Of a DNA stretch of 64,000 nucleotides, positions 18,468 to 27,916 are shown in pieces. The stretch spans positions 248,001 to 312,000 of the forward strand of contig JAMWZY010000002.1 of assembly GCA_024281825.1 (NCBI GenBank), in the 5' to 3' direction. The position numbers and the translations under genes are program-made. This DNA is from Nitrosomonas sp. GTDB lineage: Bacteria > Pseudomonadota > Gammaproteobacteria > Burkholderiales > Nitrosomonadaceae. The notes under the pieces are model-generated. The model saw only the letters and a program-made list of their open reading frames with translations. It had not been told where the DNA came from and searched no databases. Position 1 is the stretch's first letter, and each line of letters opens with the position of its first letter.

Positions 18468-20171
18468 TTACGAAGATCGCCGCATAGCTCCTCCGTCTTG
18501 ACTCTCATTGTTACCTTTGCTGATGGGATCGAACAATTGGGGCGGTATTGGTGATTTGAGCAAACGATACAAATTCATGAGGTTTTTTCTAAACAATTGA
18601 TCAAAGCTGGCAACTGAATGAGCCGGATTATAATCACCAAACCACCAAAACCAGTCGGAGCTTTCACACGATGACAATTGACGGATAGCTAATTTTTTTT
18701 CTTCCTCCGTCAACACATTGTCTTCCATGACTTGATCAAAACAGCGTTTAGCCGCGCACAACAAATCCCAAGCGCTATTTTTTTCATAATCACCAATCCA
18801 GGTAGAGAAAGTTCCATACACCCAGCTTCCAGCAGTCAATTTACTTAAGGTTGTCGCTCGTTCGGTATTCTGGCTATCCGTAATATAATCACGATAGGTG
18901 GTGGTGCGGATAAACGGATGTTGTGCCAGTATTCGATAAACATCTTGCAAAAAATAATATCCATTATAAGGGTATGATTCCCAAGCATTTTCACCATCAA
19001 GTATAACACTGACAACAGGGTCTTGATCACCAAGGTCATTGTGATAGATATGTTCCAATTCTTGTACAAAGTTTTTTGCAGCATCCGGCGCAAACCATTT
19101 GGAATACTCAAAACCAATTAAGTCAGATAGCCGATCGTCACGAAAAAAACAAACCATAGATGATGCTTGACCGGCAATCCGATAAGGCTGGTACAAATAA
19201 TTATTTTTACCTGGTAGCGGCGTATCTGGAAAAGAAGCTCTAAAGCTATTGATCAAAACATTTTCTCCACTAGCGCTCCATTGGCAATCTTGTTGTGCCA
19301 TCATTTCAAGCAAAGCTGTCGACATTGCTCCCTCAGCAGGCCAGATACCACAAGGCTTATGATTAAAATAGCGTGTATGGCTTTGCAATGCGGAAGTCAA
19401 ATGAAAATCCACGCGATCATGTCCACCTGGATAACCCAAACAATCTGGCATCAAGATATCTGCTTGACTATCTTTTGCCGATGAGAAATCGATCATCAGC
19501 GGCGCCAAAGGATGATAATGCAATGTTGTCGATAGCTCGATTTGTCCAGATTCTACCAACTTGCGATAACGTGGAATCAAATCGCGAATCAAATCACCAA
19601 TCAAATTGAATAATTGCAAACGATCTTGATAACTGAACGCTTTGTTCTGTTCCAACAACTTCTGAACAAAAACATTATGTCGGCGTATACCCTCGCCCAT
19701 CCACACGATATGATACCAAACAAGGAGATCTGCAAAATACTGCCCGGATATATACCCTAATTCACTGTCATTGTATTTGCTAAAAACTTGACTGAGCTCA
19801 TACAATCGTTTGTAGCTTGGATATGGCTTTAGCATATTTTCATGATTGCTCAGAAAACAGCTATCAAGCAGGTAAATGCGCTCTTGTATGGAAATATCTT
19901 CAAGCCGAGGGTTCGACAATTGTTTTAATAACGGATTGCGCATTTCACCCGTGGAAAATTGCTGCACAAAGTCTTCTAACTGATCCAGCAAAATCGGCAC
20001 GAAATTAACTACAGCTTTTACCTGAGGATGCGTCTCAAGATGGTATGCCATATCCGTATAATCTTTGATAGCATGCAAATAAACCCACGGCAATACAAAT
20101 TCCTGTGTCGCGTAGTCGCGATAATCCGGTTGATGCATATGCCATAAGAAAACGAGATTCAGTTTTTTCAT
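18468..20171 (-). CDS. GH57 glycoside hydrolase (alpha-amylase/branching-type)
   Basis: A 567-residue second GH57 protein with a start distinct from the neighbouring one: LVFLWHMHQPDYRD (region 1), TTLHYHPLAP, GIWPAEGAMS with nucleophile Glu280, and VSVILDGENAWESYPYNG with acid Asp392, ending in WFWWFGDYNP, a motif of the larger GH57 amylases/amylopullulanases. Predicted role: alpha-glucan hydrolysis or rearrangement in the cytoplasm (no signal peptide). With glgC 42 bp upstream and the other GH57 86 bp downstream it belongs to the glycogen operon. No GH13 GlgB is visible, so either GH57 protein could supply branching; this is inference only. Confidence 0.88.
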   Translation of the reverse strand: MKKLNLVFLWHMHQPDYRDYATQEFVLPWVYLHAIKDYTDMAYHLETHPQVKAVVNFVPILLDQLEDFVQQFSTGEMRNPLLKQLSNPRLEDISIQERIYLLDSCFLSNHENMLKPYPSYKRLYELSQVFSKYNDSELGYISGQYFADLLVWYHIVWMGEGIRRHNVFVQKLLEQNKAFSYQDRLQLFNLIGDLIRDLIPRYRKLVESGQIELSTTLHYHPLAPLMIDFSSAKDSQADILMPDCLGYPGGHDRVDFHLTSALQSHTRYFNHKPCGIWPAEGAMSTALLEMMAQQDCQWSASGENVLINSFRASFPDTPLPGKNNYLYQPYRIAGQASSMVCFFRDDRLSDLIGFEYSKWFAPDAAKNFVQELEHIYHNDLGDQDPVVSVILDGENAWESYPYNGYYFLQDVYRILAQHPFIRTTTYRDYITDSQNTERATTLSKLTAGSWVYGTFSTWIGDYEKNSAWDLLCAAKRCFDQVMEDNVLTEEEKKLAIRQLSSCESSDWFWWFGDYNPAHSVASFDQLFRKNLMNLYRLLKSPIPPQLFDPISKGNNESQDGGAMRRSS

Positions 20172-20213
20172 TTGACGGATAAGTAATTGTTATTGAGCGA
20201 TAGATCAGAGAAA

Positions 20214-21524
20214 TTAGAGTTTTTGCGAGTACTCATATAAATTTTGCCCTAACATTTCTGATGTAATTAATGTAACGCCTCTTTCAGTAACACGAAATCG
20301 CTGTTGGTCTTCTTTGAGATCATAGCCAGCAACCAATCCCTCAGGGATGATACAACGTTTCTCAACCACCACCCTGCGTAGGCGGGCATTCCGGTGAATC
20401 ACTACATCGGGCAATATGACAGAATCCTCAATAACGCTGTAACTGTTCACTTTAACATTTGAAAACAATAGCGACCGGCGCACCGTCGCACCACTAATGA
20501 TGCACCCCCCTGATACGGAAGAATCTAATGCTTGTCCACGTCGATCATTATCATCAAACACAAATTTCGCTGGCGGTAATTGTTCCTGATGTGTCCAGAT
20601 AGGCCAGTCGACATCGTATAAATTCAATTGTGGCGTCACCGAAGTCAAATCCAAGTTAGCTTCCCAATATGCATCAATAGTTCCAACATCACGCCAATAG
20701 GGAATACCCGAGGACATGTTGACACAACTGTTGTAAAAACGGTGCGCAAAAACACGATAGCGTGGAACCATATAAGGAATCAGGTCCTTACCAAAATCAT
20801 GCGAAGACTCATTGACATGATGATCTCGAATCAGCTGCTGATATAAAAACTCAGCATTAAAAATATAGATTCCCATACTAACTAATGCCTTATCCGGACA
20901 CCCAGGAATCGGTATAGGATTATCCGGTTTCTCAGCAAAACTGGTAATTTGCCAATGATTATCCACGCCCATGACACCAAAAGCACTCGCTTCTTGCACC
21001 GGTACTTCGAGACAAGCCACCGTCATATCGGCTGATTGTTCGATATGTTCCGCTAATAGCTTACTGTAATCCATTTTGTACACATGATCGCCACCCAAAA
21101 TCAATACATATCTAGCATTGTGCCTCCTCAAAGTATCCATATTTTGAAATACTGCGTCTGCAGTGCCCTGATACCAAGTTTCTTCGGCCGTTTGCTGTTG
21201 CGCAGGCAGTAACTCGACAAATTCTTTAAACCGCCCATCGAGAAAACTCCAACCGTGCTGAATGTGTCGAATCAAGCTTTGTGCTTTGTATTGCGTCACC
21301 ACACCAATGCGCCGAATACCTGAATTGACGCAATTCGACAATGGAAAATCAATAATGCGGAACTTTCCACCAAAAGGAACGGCCGGTTTTGAACGCCAAT
21401 CGGTTAGCTGGTGCAGGCGACTGCCTCGCCCGCCCGCCAGAACCAGGGCAAGCGTATCATTATGCGCAGCATGTCTATAGTTGCGACCATCGGAAGAGCT
21501 ACTTGTACAAGACTGATTAATCAT
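20214..21524 (-). CDS. glgC: Glucose-1-phosphate adenylyltransferase
   Basis: Makes ADP-glucose from ATP and glucose 1-phosphate, the committed step of glycogen synthesis. Seen: the nucleotide loop [54 protein letters not shown], and a C-terminal left-handed beta-helix ([26 protein letters not shown]). The frame is open from 21557, but the ATG at 21524 has an AGGA 8 bp upstream and gives 436 residues, matching the family (E. coli 431). It is the first gene of the minus-strand glycogen run; a 300-bp spacer separates it from flgA. Confidence 0.96.
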   Translation of the reverse strand: MINQSCTSSSSDGRNYRHAAHNDTLALVLAGGRGSRLHQLTDWRSKPAVPFGGKFRIIDFPLSNCVNSGIRRIGVVTQYKAQSLIRHIQHGWSFLDGRFKEFVELLPAQQQTAEETWYQGTADAVFQNMDTLRRHNARYVLILGGDHVYKMDYSKLLAEHIEQSADMTVACLEVPVQEASAFGVMGVDNHWQITSFAEKPDNPIPIPGCPDKALVSMGIYIFNAEFLYQQLIRDHHVNESSHDFGKDLIPYMVPRYRVFAHRFYNSCVNMSSGIPYWRDVGTIDAYWEANLDLTSVTPQLNLYDVDWPIWTHQEQLPPAKFVFDDNDRRGQALDSSVSGGCIISGATVRRSLLFSNVKVNSYSVIEDSVILPDVVIHRNARLRRVVVEKRCIIPEGLVAGYDLKEDQQRFRVTERGVTLITSEMLGQNLYEYSQKL

Positions 21525-21837
21525 ATACAGCGTCCTATCATATTTTATGGCTATCAAGCTCTATCATTAAATAACAAGCTCATCTATCTACTCGTGTATG
21601 GTATCGCATTATGGTAACTTCTAGTATCGGTAACCGGGTTTTAATAATGATTTTTCAGATTCTATCGAACTAGGGCATAAAACATACTAACAAGCTTGTT
21701 TGATCACTTCGATGAGGTACTACAGAAATTACAATCAACTAAGATACTGAGAACTCTGCTCATGCTTATTTTATTAAACACAAAAAACATAATCAGATAT
21801 TCATAGGAATTCTTGAAAAGATTAACCACAACCCACC

Positions 21838-22554
21838 TTAGGGCTGGATTTCAACAATTGCATTTATACGAGCAATTCCGCTGAGGATGCGCCCCGATTT
21901 ATTACGTACCTGAACGACCTGATTTTCTGCTGCATCGCTTAACGCATTTCCTTCTGAACTGATACTAAATCCCCGTCCCGTAACAACCAGACTGACTTTT
22001 TGTCCCCTTTGTATTACGTAAGGTGCTCGCAGCATATGCTGTCGAATAGGTTGACCAACAGTAAGATTAGCAGTAGCAACTTTGCCGATAATTTGGGAGG
22101 GGTTAGTAAATATGCCATTCGGCATTTGAGTTAGATTTACAATTTGCAAAGTTACATCATCGTAAGTTAAGGCGTGACCTGTTGAGACAGGTCGGGCGAC
22201 ATGTAATACCTCAGACATTACATTAATTTCTGCTTGAACGTAGATGGTCCAATTAGCGTCGTTATGATTGCAGCGAACACCGACAGATGTTTTCCCCCAC
22301 AAACGACTTCCAGGCGGAATAAAAGGTTGCAACTCTGAGCACTTTGGTAAAGTAAGATATTTATCGATTTTATCGACATTCACCGTAACCTGACCAGATA
22401 ATGTGGCTGTATTACGATAAACGAAATCTTCAATTGCACTTCGAATTAGTAATAAATCTTGATGCTGCTCTACAGCATTATGGTTTGATGCAAACATGGC
22501 ATCGTGCATAAGTATCAATATTAATAGAAACAGGCTTTTTGCTTTGTATTTCAT
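21838..22554 (-). CDS. flgA: Flagellar P-ring assembly chaperone FlgA
   Basis: Periplasmic protein that assists FlgI polymerisation into the P ring. The C-terminal SAF domain is clear: VARPVSTGHALTYDDVTLQ, IIGKVATANLTVGQPIRQHMLR and VQVRNKSGRILSGIAR. The open frame begins at 22620, but the signal peptide starts at the ATG at 22554 (MKYKAKSLFLLILILMHDAMFA), giving 238 residues versus 219 in E. coli; ATGs at 22569/22572 are alternatives. It is divergent from flgB, with about 200 bp of shared control region. Confidence 0.9.
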   Translation of the reverse strand: MKYKAKSLFLLILILMHDAMFASNHNAVEQHQDLLLIRSAIEDFVYRNTATLSGQVTVNVDKIDKYLTLPKCSELQPFIPPGSRLWGKTSVGVRCNHNDANWTIYVQAEINVMSEVLHVARPVSTGHALTYDDVTLQIVNLTQMPNGIFTNPSQIIGKVATANLTVGQPIRQHMLRAPYVIQRGQKVSLVVTGRGFSISSEGNALSDAAENQVVQVRNKSGRILSGIARINAIVEIQP

Positions 22555-22711
22555 CGTGATTTGATTCATCATTAAATTCTGCCGTAGGCGGCAAATATTG
22601 CCGTTACAAGAACCCATCATAAATGATTAATCAATAAGTTATCTATCAAGATAACCTTCTTTACCTGCTTTTATCATCAATTGAGTTATAGCTAAAAGTT
22701 TTTATCATATC

Positions 22712-22727
22712 TGGCACGCTAAATGCT
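22712..22727 (+). promoter_or_regulatory. Candidate sigma-54 promoter for flgB operon
   Basis: TGGCAC-GCTAA-ATGCT matches the sigma-54 consensus TGGCAC-N5-TTGC(A/T) at all but one base, with GG and GC separated by exactly 10 bp. It lies about 40 bp before the flgB ATG and points in the right direction. Confidence 0.65.
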
Positions 22728-22766
22728 AATAAAAAGAACGAGAAAATATTTTATTTGAGCTTAAAA

Positions 22767-23177
22767 ATGATTAATAAACTTGATAAAGAACTGAATTTTT
22801 ACCACCAAGCTTTGGGATTACGAGTTGCAAGGCAAGAATTGCTCTCAAGTAATGTGGCGAATGCAGACACTCCCAATTTTAAAGCAAAAGATATTGATTT
22901 TGCGAGCGTACTCAATCAAAAAATTGGATTAACCAACGCTTTTGGCAAGGTTGGTTTAAATACAACATCTCCATTACATATTAGTTCTACCGCAGCAAAC
23001 GCTCTTGCAGATAATCTACTCTACAGAACCCCCTTACAACCGAGTGTAGATGGTAACACTGTCGATATGGATATGGAGCGTACCCGATTCGCTGACAATG
23101 CAATCAAATATGACGCCAGCATATCATTTATTAATAACGAATTCAGAAACATCACACTAGCCATGCAGGAGAGATAG
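22767..23177 (+). CDS. flgB: Flagellar proximal rod protein FlgB
   Basis: A 136-residue rod protein (E. coli 138 aa), the first of the flg rod/hook operon. The N-terminal rod motif is LGLRVARQELLSSNVANADTPNFKAKDIDF. The frame is open from a TTG at 22755, but the ATG at 22767 gives the usual N-terminus (MINKLDKELNF). No signal peptide, as expected for type III export. FlgC follows after 3 bp. Confidence 0.95.
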   Translation: MINKLDKELNFYHQALGLRVARQELLSSNVANADTPNFKAKDIDFASVLNQKIGLTNAFGKVGLNTTSPLHISSTAANALADNLLYRTPLQPSVDGNTVDMDMERTRFADNAIKYDASISFINNEFRNITLAMQER

Positions 23178-23180
23178 AGA

Positions 23181-23585
23181 ATGTCCTTATTCAATGTATT
23201 TGGTATTGCAAGCTCATCGATGTCGGCTCAGTCGCAACGCTTAAATGTGGTTGCTAGCAATCTTTCAAACGCCGATAGTGTTACCAGCTCAACAGGCGAA
23301 CCTTATCGTGGCCGTCAGGTAGTTTTTAGTACATTGCAAGCTAACTTAAATGGCGCAAGCGGCGTTAAGGTTGCCGGTGTTGTTCACGATGCATCTCCGA
23401 TGAGGCAAATCTTTGAACCTACGCATCCTATGGCTAACAAAGACGGCTACGTGACGATGCCTAATGTGAATGTGGTTGATGAAATGGTTAATATGATGTC
23501 GGCATCGCGTTCATACCAAAATAGCATCGATATGATGAATACCACGAAATCGTTATTGCAAAAAACGCTCACCATCGGTCAATAA
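23181..23585 (+). CDS. flgC: Flagellar proximal rod protein FlgC
   Basis: A 134-residue rod protein (E. coli 134 aa). The N-terminal domain is FGIASSSMSAQSQRLNVVASNLSNADS, and the C-terminal flagellin-like helix is NVNVVDEMVNMMSASRSYQNSIDMMNTTKSLLQKTL. It follows flgB by 3 bp and precedes flgD by 11 bp; the three are co-translated parts of one operon. Confidence 0.97.
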   Translation: MSLFNVFGIASSSMSAQSQRLNVVASNLSNADSVTSSTGEPYRGRQVVFSTLQANLNGASGVKVAGVVHDASPMRQIFEPTHPMANKDGYVTMPNVNVVDEMVNMMSASRSYQNSIDMMNTTKSLLQKTLTIGQ

Positions 23586-23596
23586 AGGAGAAAAAA

Positions 23597-24259
23597 ATGA
23601 ACTCGGCACAACAAATTAGTACACAAGCGGCCTCTTCTAGTGCTACGACCAATGTTACCAAAAAGAGCGCTGAGAACCCCCAAGATCGTTTCCTGAAGCT
23701 GCTCGTTACACAAATGAAAAATCAAGATCCACTGAAACCACTGGATAATGCTGAAGTCACCAGCCAACTGGCACAAATCAGCACGGTCTCTGGAATCGAC
23801 AAACTAAATAACACACTTCAGCTCCTCAACTCGGATGTTGCGGAAAGCTTATCAATGGAAGCTACTAGAATGATTGGGCATAACGTTCTTGTACCAGGAT
23901 CAATGCTAACACTTGAACAAGGTGCTGCAGTTGCAGGAATCGAATTGGAGCAATCTGCTGATCAACTTAAAGTCACCATTCTTGATAACTCTGGATTACC
24001 TGTTCGTCATATAGATCTAAAAAACATGCCAGCCGGAGTTAATGCTATTCCCTGGGATGGAAAAACTGATAGCGGAGCTGTTGCTGCCGATGGCGAGTAT
24101 ACATTTGCCGTAACGGCCAATCAGGGTGGCAATGATGTTAAGGCCAATACATTATCACTGGGGCTAGTAAATAGCGTAACCCCCAATGAAAAAAATGCAC
24201 TTCTTGATATAGACAAGCTAGGGCTTGTCAATTTATCTGATATTAAACAAGTGTTTTAA
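23597..24259 (+). CDS. flgD: Flagellar hook-capping scaffold protein FlgD
   Basis: A 220-residue hook cap that directs FlgE polymerisation. The N-terminal region has FLKLLVTQMKNQDPLKPLDNAEVTSQLAQISTVSGI, the hallmark of FlgD, followed by an Ig-like/tudor part (MPAGVNAIPWDGKTDSG.VAADGEYTFAV). A strong AAAGGAG precedes the ATG. Length is close to E. coli (231 aa). Confidence 0.96.
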   Translation: MNSAQQISTQAASSSATTNVTKKSAENPQDRFLKLLVTQMKNQDPLKPLDNAEVTSQLAQISTVSGIDKLNNTLQLLNSDVAESLSMEATRMIGHNVLVPGSMLTLEQGAAVAGIELEQSADQLKVTILDNSGLPVRHIDLKNMPAGVNAIPWDGKTDSGAVAADGEYTFAVTANQGGNDVKANTLSLGLVNSVTPNEKNALLDIDKLGLVNLSDIKQVF

Positions 24260-24272
24260 TTAGGAGAATGTT

Positions 24273-25538
24273 ATGAGCTTTCAACATGGATTAAGCGGAT
24301 TGAGTGTAGCTTCCACCAATCTGGATGTGGTTGGTAATAATGTCGCAAATGCGAATACCATCGGATACAAACAATCACAAGCGCAGTTTACGGATATTTA
24401 CGCCAATTCATTGGCTGGGGCCGGCCACTCTCAAGTTGGTATTGGCTCAAAGGTAGCTGCAGTAGCGCAAGCTTTCAATCAAGGTGACATTTCACCGACT
24501 AGTAATCCATTAGATATTGCAATCAATGGGCAAGGTTTTTTTCGCATGAGCGATCAAGGTGTAATCAGTTACAGTAGGAACGGTCAATTTCAAATTGATA
24601 AAAATGGTTTCATAGTTGATTCGAAAGGAACCAATCTAACGGGATATGCCACAGATACCAATCAAAACATTGTTTCCAATCAACCTACAAACCTCAAGAT
24701 AACCACTTCTGATCTTCCCCCTAAAGTTACCTCAACATTTGAGTGGGGTTTTAATCTGGATTCACGCAAAAGCGGCCCCAGCATCGCAACTTTTAATGCA
24801 AATGATGCAAAAAGTTATACTAATACATCATCTGGAACTGTCATTGATAGCTTAGGCAATCCTCATACTTTAGCGATCTTTTTTCAGAAATCATCAAGCA
24901 CCCCCAATGCATGGCAAGCCTACGCAACAATAGATGGAAAGGTTGACGCAGCTGGTCTACCCATTGGTGTTACTTTAGATAGTTCTGGCTCAAAACCCAT
25001 GACCTTTAATGAAAAAGGTATTCTGACAGCACCTACTGGTTCGATTAATGTATCCGTTGATCTTAATGCAATTAATCCAACACTCGGTGCAGAATCTCCC
25101 TTTGACTTTACATTAGATTTAACTAAAACCACTCAATTTGGCTCAGATTTTGGCATCAATTCAATTACGCAAAATGGTTACACTTCCGGTCGATTGTCTA
25201 GCTTCCAAGCTTCAGCAGATGGAATTATTCAAGGTATTTATACAAATGGCCAAACAAGAACACTTGGCCAGGTCGTTCTAGCGAGCTTTGTTAATCCCCA
25301 TGGATTAAATCCAGTTGGTGATGGTCGTTGGCTAGAAACACCAGAATCAGGGCAACCTTTAGTAGGAATTCCCAAAACTGGCACTTTAGGAGTGCTGCAA
25401 CCATCAGCCGTCGAAGATGCAAACGTTGATTTAACAGCGGAATTGGTAAAAATGATTACAGCGCAGCGCATGTACCAAGCTAATGCAAAAACAATAGAAA
25501 CTCAGGATGCCATTTTACAAACTTTAGTTAATCTTTGA
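24273..25538 (+). CDS. flgE: Flagellar hook protein FlgE
   Basis: A 421-residue hook subunit (E. coli 402 aa). The N-terminal motif is GLSGLSVASTNLDVVGNNVANANTIGYKQSQAQF, and the middle D1/D2 domains are present (GVTLDSSGSKPMTFNEKG). The C-terminus is DANVDLTAELVKMITAQRMYQANAKTIETQDAILQTLVNL. A GGAG sits 7 bp before the start. It lies 13 bp after flgD and 30 bp before flgF. Confidence 0.97.
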   Translation: MSFQHGLSGLSVASTNLDVVGNNVANANTIGYKQSQAQFTDIYANSLAGAGHSQVGIGSKVAAVAQAFNQGDISPTSNPLDIAINGQGFFRMSDQGVISYSRNGQFQIDKNGFIVDSKGTNLTGYATDTNQNIVSNQPTNLKITTSDLPPKVTSTFEWGFNLDSRKSGPSIATFNANDAKSYTNTSSGTVIDSLGNPHTLAIFFQKSSSTPNAWQAYATIDGKVDAAGLPIGVTLDSSGSKPMTFNEKGILTAPTGSINVSVDLNAINPTLGAESPFDFTLDLTKTTQFGSDFGINSITQNGYTSGRLSSFQASADGIIQGIYTNGQTRTLGQVVLASFVNPHGLNPVGDGRWLETPESGQPLVGIPKTGTLGVLQPSAVEDANVDLTAELVKMITAQRMYQANAKTIETQDAILQTLVNL

Positions 25539-25568
25539 GTCAATTTTCGTAAATTCTGGTGAGATTAT

Positions 25569-26315
25569 ATGGACAGACTTATCTATACCTCAATGGCTGG
25601 TGCAAATCATACATTGCACCAACAAGCTACAGTTGCACATAATCTTGCGAATGTATCGACAAATGGTTATCGCGCTGAGAAAAATGCTTTTCGTGCAGTT
25701 CCTGTATTTGGAGATGGTTCGCCTACGCGGGCTTTTGTTGTCGACTCAACTACATCCGCAGACTTTACACCCGGCCCAATTCAAACTACTGGGCGCGACC
25801 TCGATGTTGCAATTCGTGGTTCTGGCTGGATCACTGTTCAACTCGATAATGGCGAAGAAGCCTATACGCGAAGCGGTAACTTACAAGTAAATCCTAATGG
25901 AATATTACTCACACAAAATGGGTTCAAAGTAAAGAACAGCGAAGGCGGCACCATTTCTGTTCCACCTGATACACGCATCACCATTGGGGTAGATGGAACA
26001 GTATCATCGGTACCCATTTTCCCTCAACCCAATACCGTCGCACCCGTGGCTCGAATTAAATTGGTTGATCCCCCAGAGGATCAATTGGTGAAGGGCGTAG
26101 ATGGCTTGTTCCGACTCAGAAGCGGTGGCATTGCACCTGTAGATGCAAGAGTCAGACTTGCAGATGGCGCATTAGAAGATGCTAACGTAAATGTTGTACA
26201 TGAAATGGTCAGCATGATAGCGCTCGCAAGGCAATTTGATATGCAAATGAAAATGCTCGAAAGTGCTCAGAATAATGCTCGTCAAGCCAGTGAAATAATG
26301 GTTCTAAGAGCCTAA
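25569..26315 (+). CDS. flgF: Flagellar distal rod protein FlgF
   Basis: A 248-residue rod protein (E. coli 251). Seen: the N-terminal [41 protein letters not shown] and the C-terminal DANVNVVHEMVSMIALARQFDMQMKMLESAQNNARQASEIM helix. It lies between flgE and flgG, the normal order. Confidence 0.96.
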   Translation: MDRLIYTSMAGANHTLHQQATVAHNLANVSTNGYRAEKNAFRAVPVFGDGSPTRAFVVDSTTSADFTPGPIQTTGRDLDVAIRGSGWITVQLDNGEEAYTRSGNLQVNPNGILLTQNGFKVKNSEGGTISVPPDTRITIGVDGTVSSVPIFPQPNTVAPVARIKLVDPPEDQLVKGVDGLFRLRSGGIAPVDARVRLADGALEDANVNVVHEMVSMIALARQFDMQMKMLESAQNNARQASEIMVLRA

Positions 26316-26341
26316 TTTGCATAAGATAAAGGTCAATAATC

Positions 26342-27124
26342 ATGATACGTTCGTTATGGATTTCTAAGACAGGCTTGAATGCACAACAAACCAAAATGGA
26401 TGTTATTGCCAATAACTTGGCAAACGTCAGTACCAACGGCTTTAAACGCTCTCGCGCTGTTTTTGAAGATTTAATGTATCAAACGATACGGCAACCCGGT
26501 GCACAATCATCACAACAAACACAATTACCGACAGGTTTACAATTAGGTACCGGTGTCAAACCAGTTGCTACTGAAAGCGTATTTATTCAAGGAGCCCCCC
26601 AACCCACAGATAATTCGCGTGATATTTTTATCAACGGTGCTGGTTTTTTTCAAATTTTGCTCCCTGATGGAACGACTGCATACACTCGCGATGGCGCCTT
26701 TCAGTCGGATATTAACGGGCAAGTTGTAACATCTAGTGGATATCCCGTTCAACCCGTCATTACTGTACCACCCAACGCAATTGATATAACAGTAGCTCGA
26801 GATGGCACGGTTTCTGCAACAATGCCTGGCACTGTTGCTCCTATTCAAGTTGGAAATATACAACTTGCGAGTTTTATCAATCCCGCAGGTTTGCAGAAAA
26901 TAGGTGAAAATCTCTATTTAGAAACGGCTTCCAGCGGAACACCGAATCAAAATTCTCCCGGTACCAACGGCCTAGGAACAGTGATGCAACGTTATGTTGA
27001 AGCATCTAATGTCAATGTAGTGGAAGAACTCGTTAATATGATTCAAACACAGCGTGCCTATGAAATGAACTCAAAATCCATTGAGACTTCGGATCAAATG
27101 TTGCAGAGATTGGCTCAACTATAA
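26342..27124 (+). CDS. flgG: Flagellar distal rod protein FlgG
   Basis: A 260-residue distal rod subunit, identical in length to E. coli FlgG (260). Characteristic: [53 protein letters not shown] at the N-terminus and [33 protein letters not shown] at the C-terminus. Confidence 0.98.
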   Translation: MIRSLWISKTGLNAQQTKMDVIANNLANVSTNGFKRSRAVFEDLMYQTIRQPGAQSSQQTQLPTGLQLGTGVKPVATESVFIQGAPQPTDNSRDIFINGAGFFQILLPDGTTAYTRDGAFQSDINGQVVTSSGYPVQPVITVPPNAIDITVARDGTVSATMPGTVAPIQVGNIQLASFINPAGLQKIGENLYLETASSGTPNQNSPGTNGLGTVMQRYVEASNVNVVEELVNMIQTQRAYEMNSKSIETSDQMLQRLAQL

Positions 27125-27150
27125 CGTGGTGATTGAGTAAGGCTAATGCT

Positions 27151-27873
27151 ATGTTAACTATAATCAAAGAAAGTAAGAATCAATGTAACTGGATTTACAG
27201 ACTGCTAATTGCTTACTTTATGACAGGTTGCAATACACTTATGACTCCATCCACAGTGACATATCAACCCTACACATTAAGACCACCGCAACAGAGTGCC
27301 GTAGCAGCACAACCCAATGGTGCCATTGCTCAGTCTATCAATAGCACAGTCAATGGTGTCCGCTACACACCTCTTTTTGAAGATCGTCGAGCACGAGTAG
27401 TCGGAGATACTATTATTGTTAATCTCAGAGAAAGAACTAATGCAAGCAAAAGTTCTGAAAGCAATGTCGATCGGTCTGGAAGCATTGATTTCTCGGTACC
27501 CAATTTATTAGGCGTTCCTCTTACTCTCTTGTCAAAGAATGCCTCTATCAAAGCCAACAGCAGTAATAAATTTGATGGTGGCGGCGGTAGCTCAAGTAAA
27601 AATGATTTTAATGGCACGATTACAGTGACAGTAATTGAAGCATTACCTAACGGAAATCTGGTGGTCAGTGGCGAAAAACAAATAGGGATTAACCAAGGGC
27701 AAGAATTTATAAGACTCTCGGGCGTTTTAAATCCAACACATATCATAGGTAACACAATTTCTTCTACACAAATTGCTGATGCACGGATCGAATATAGAGG
27801 CAATGGATACGTTGACGAAGCACAAACGATGGGATGGTTATCTCGATTCTTCTTATCCATTTCTCCCTTCTAA
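27151..27873 (+). CDS. flgH: Flagellar L-ring lipoprotein FlgH
   Basis: A 240-residue outer-membrane L-ring subunit. The signal peptide ends in the lipobox M-T-G-C (FMTGCNTLM), so it is lipidated. The central domain has the usual LFEDRRARVVGDTIIVNLRERTNASKSS, followed by NGNLVVSGEKQIGINQGQEFIRLSGVL and the C-terminal DARIEYRGNGYVDEAQTMGWLSRFFLSISPF. The frame opens with TTG at 27133, but the ATG at 27151 has AAGG upstream and suits the signal peptide. Confidence 0.94.
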   Translation: MLTIIKESKNQCNWIYRLLIAYFMTGCNTLMTPSTVTYQPYTLRPPQQSAVAAQPNGAIAQSINSTVNGVRYTPLFEDRRARVVGDTIIVNLRERTNASKSSESNVDRSGSIDFSVPNLLGVPLTLLSKNASIKANSSNKFDGGGGSSSKNDFNGTITVTVIEALPNGNLVVSGEKQIGINQGQEFIRLSGVLNPTHIIGNTISSTQIADARIEYRGNGYVDEAQTMGWLSRFFLSISPF

Positions 27874-27916
27874 ATATAACCTTATTCGCACAAAACCCAT
27901 TATCACTAGCAATATT

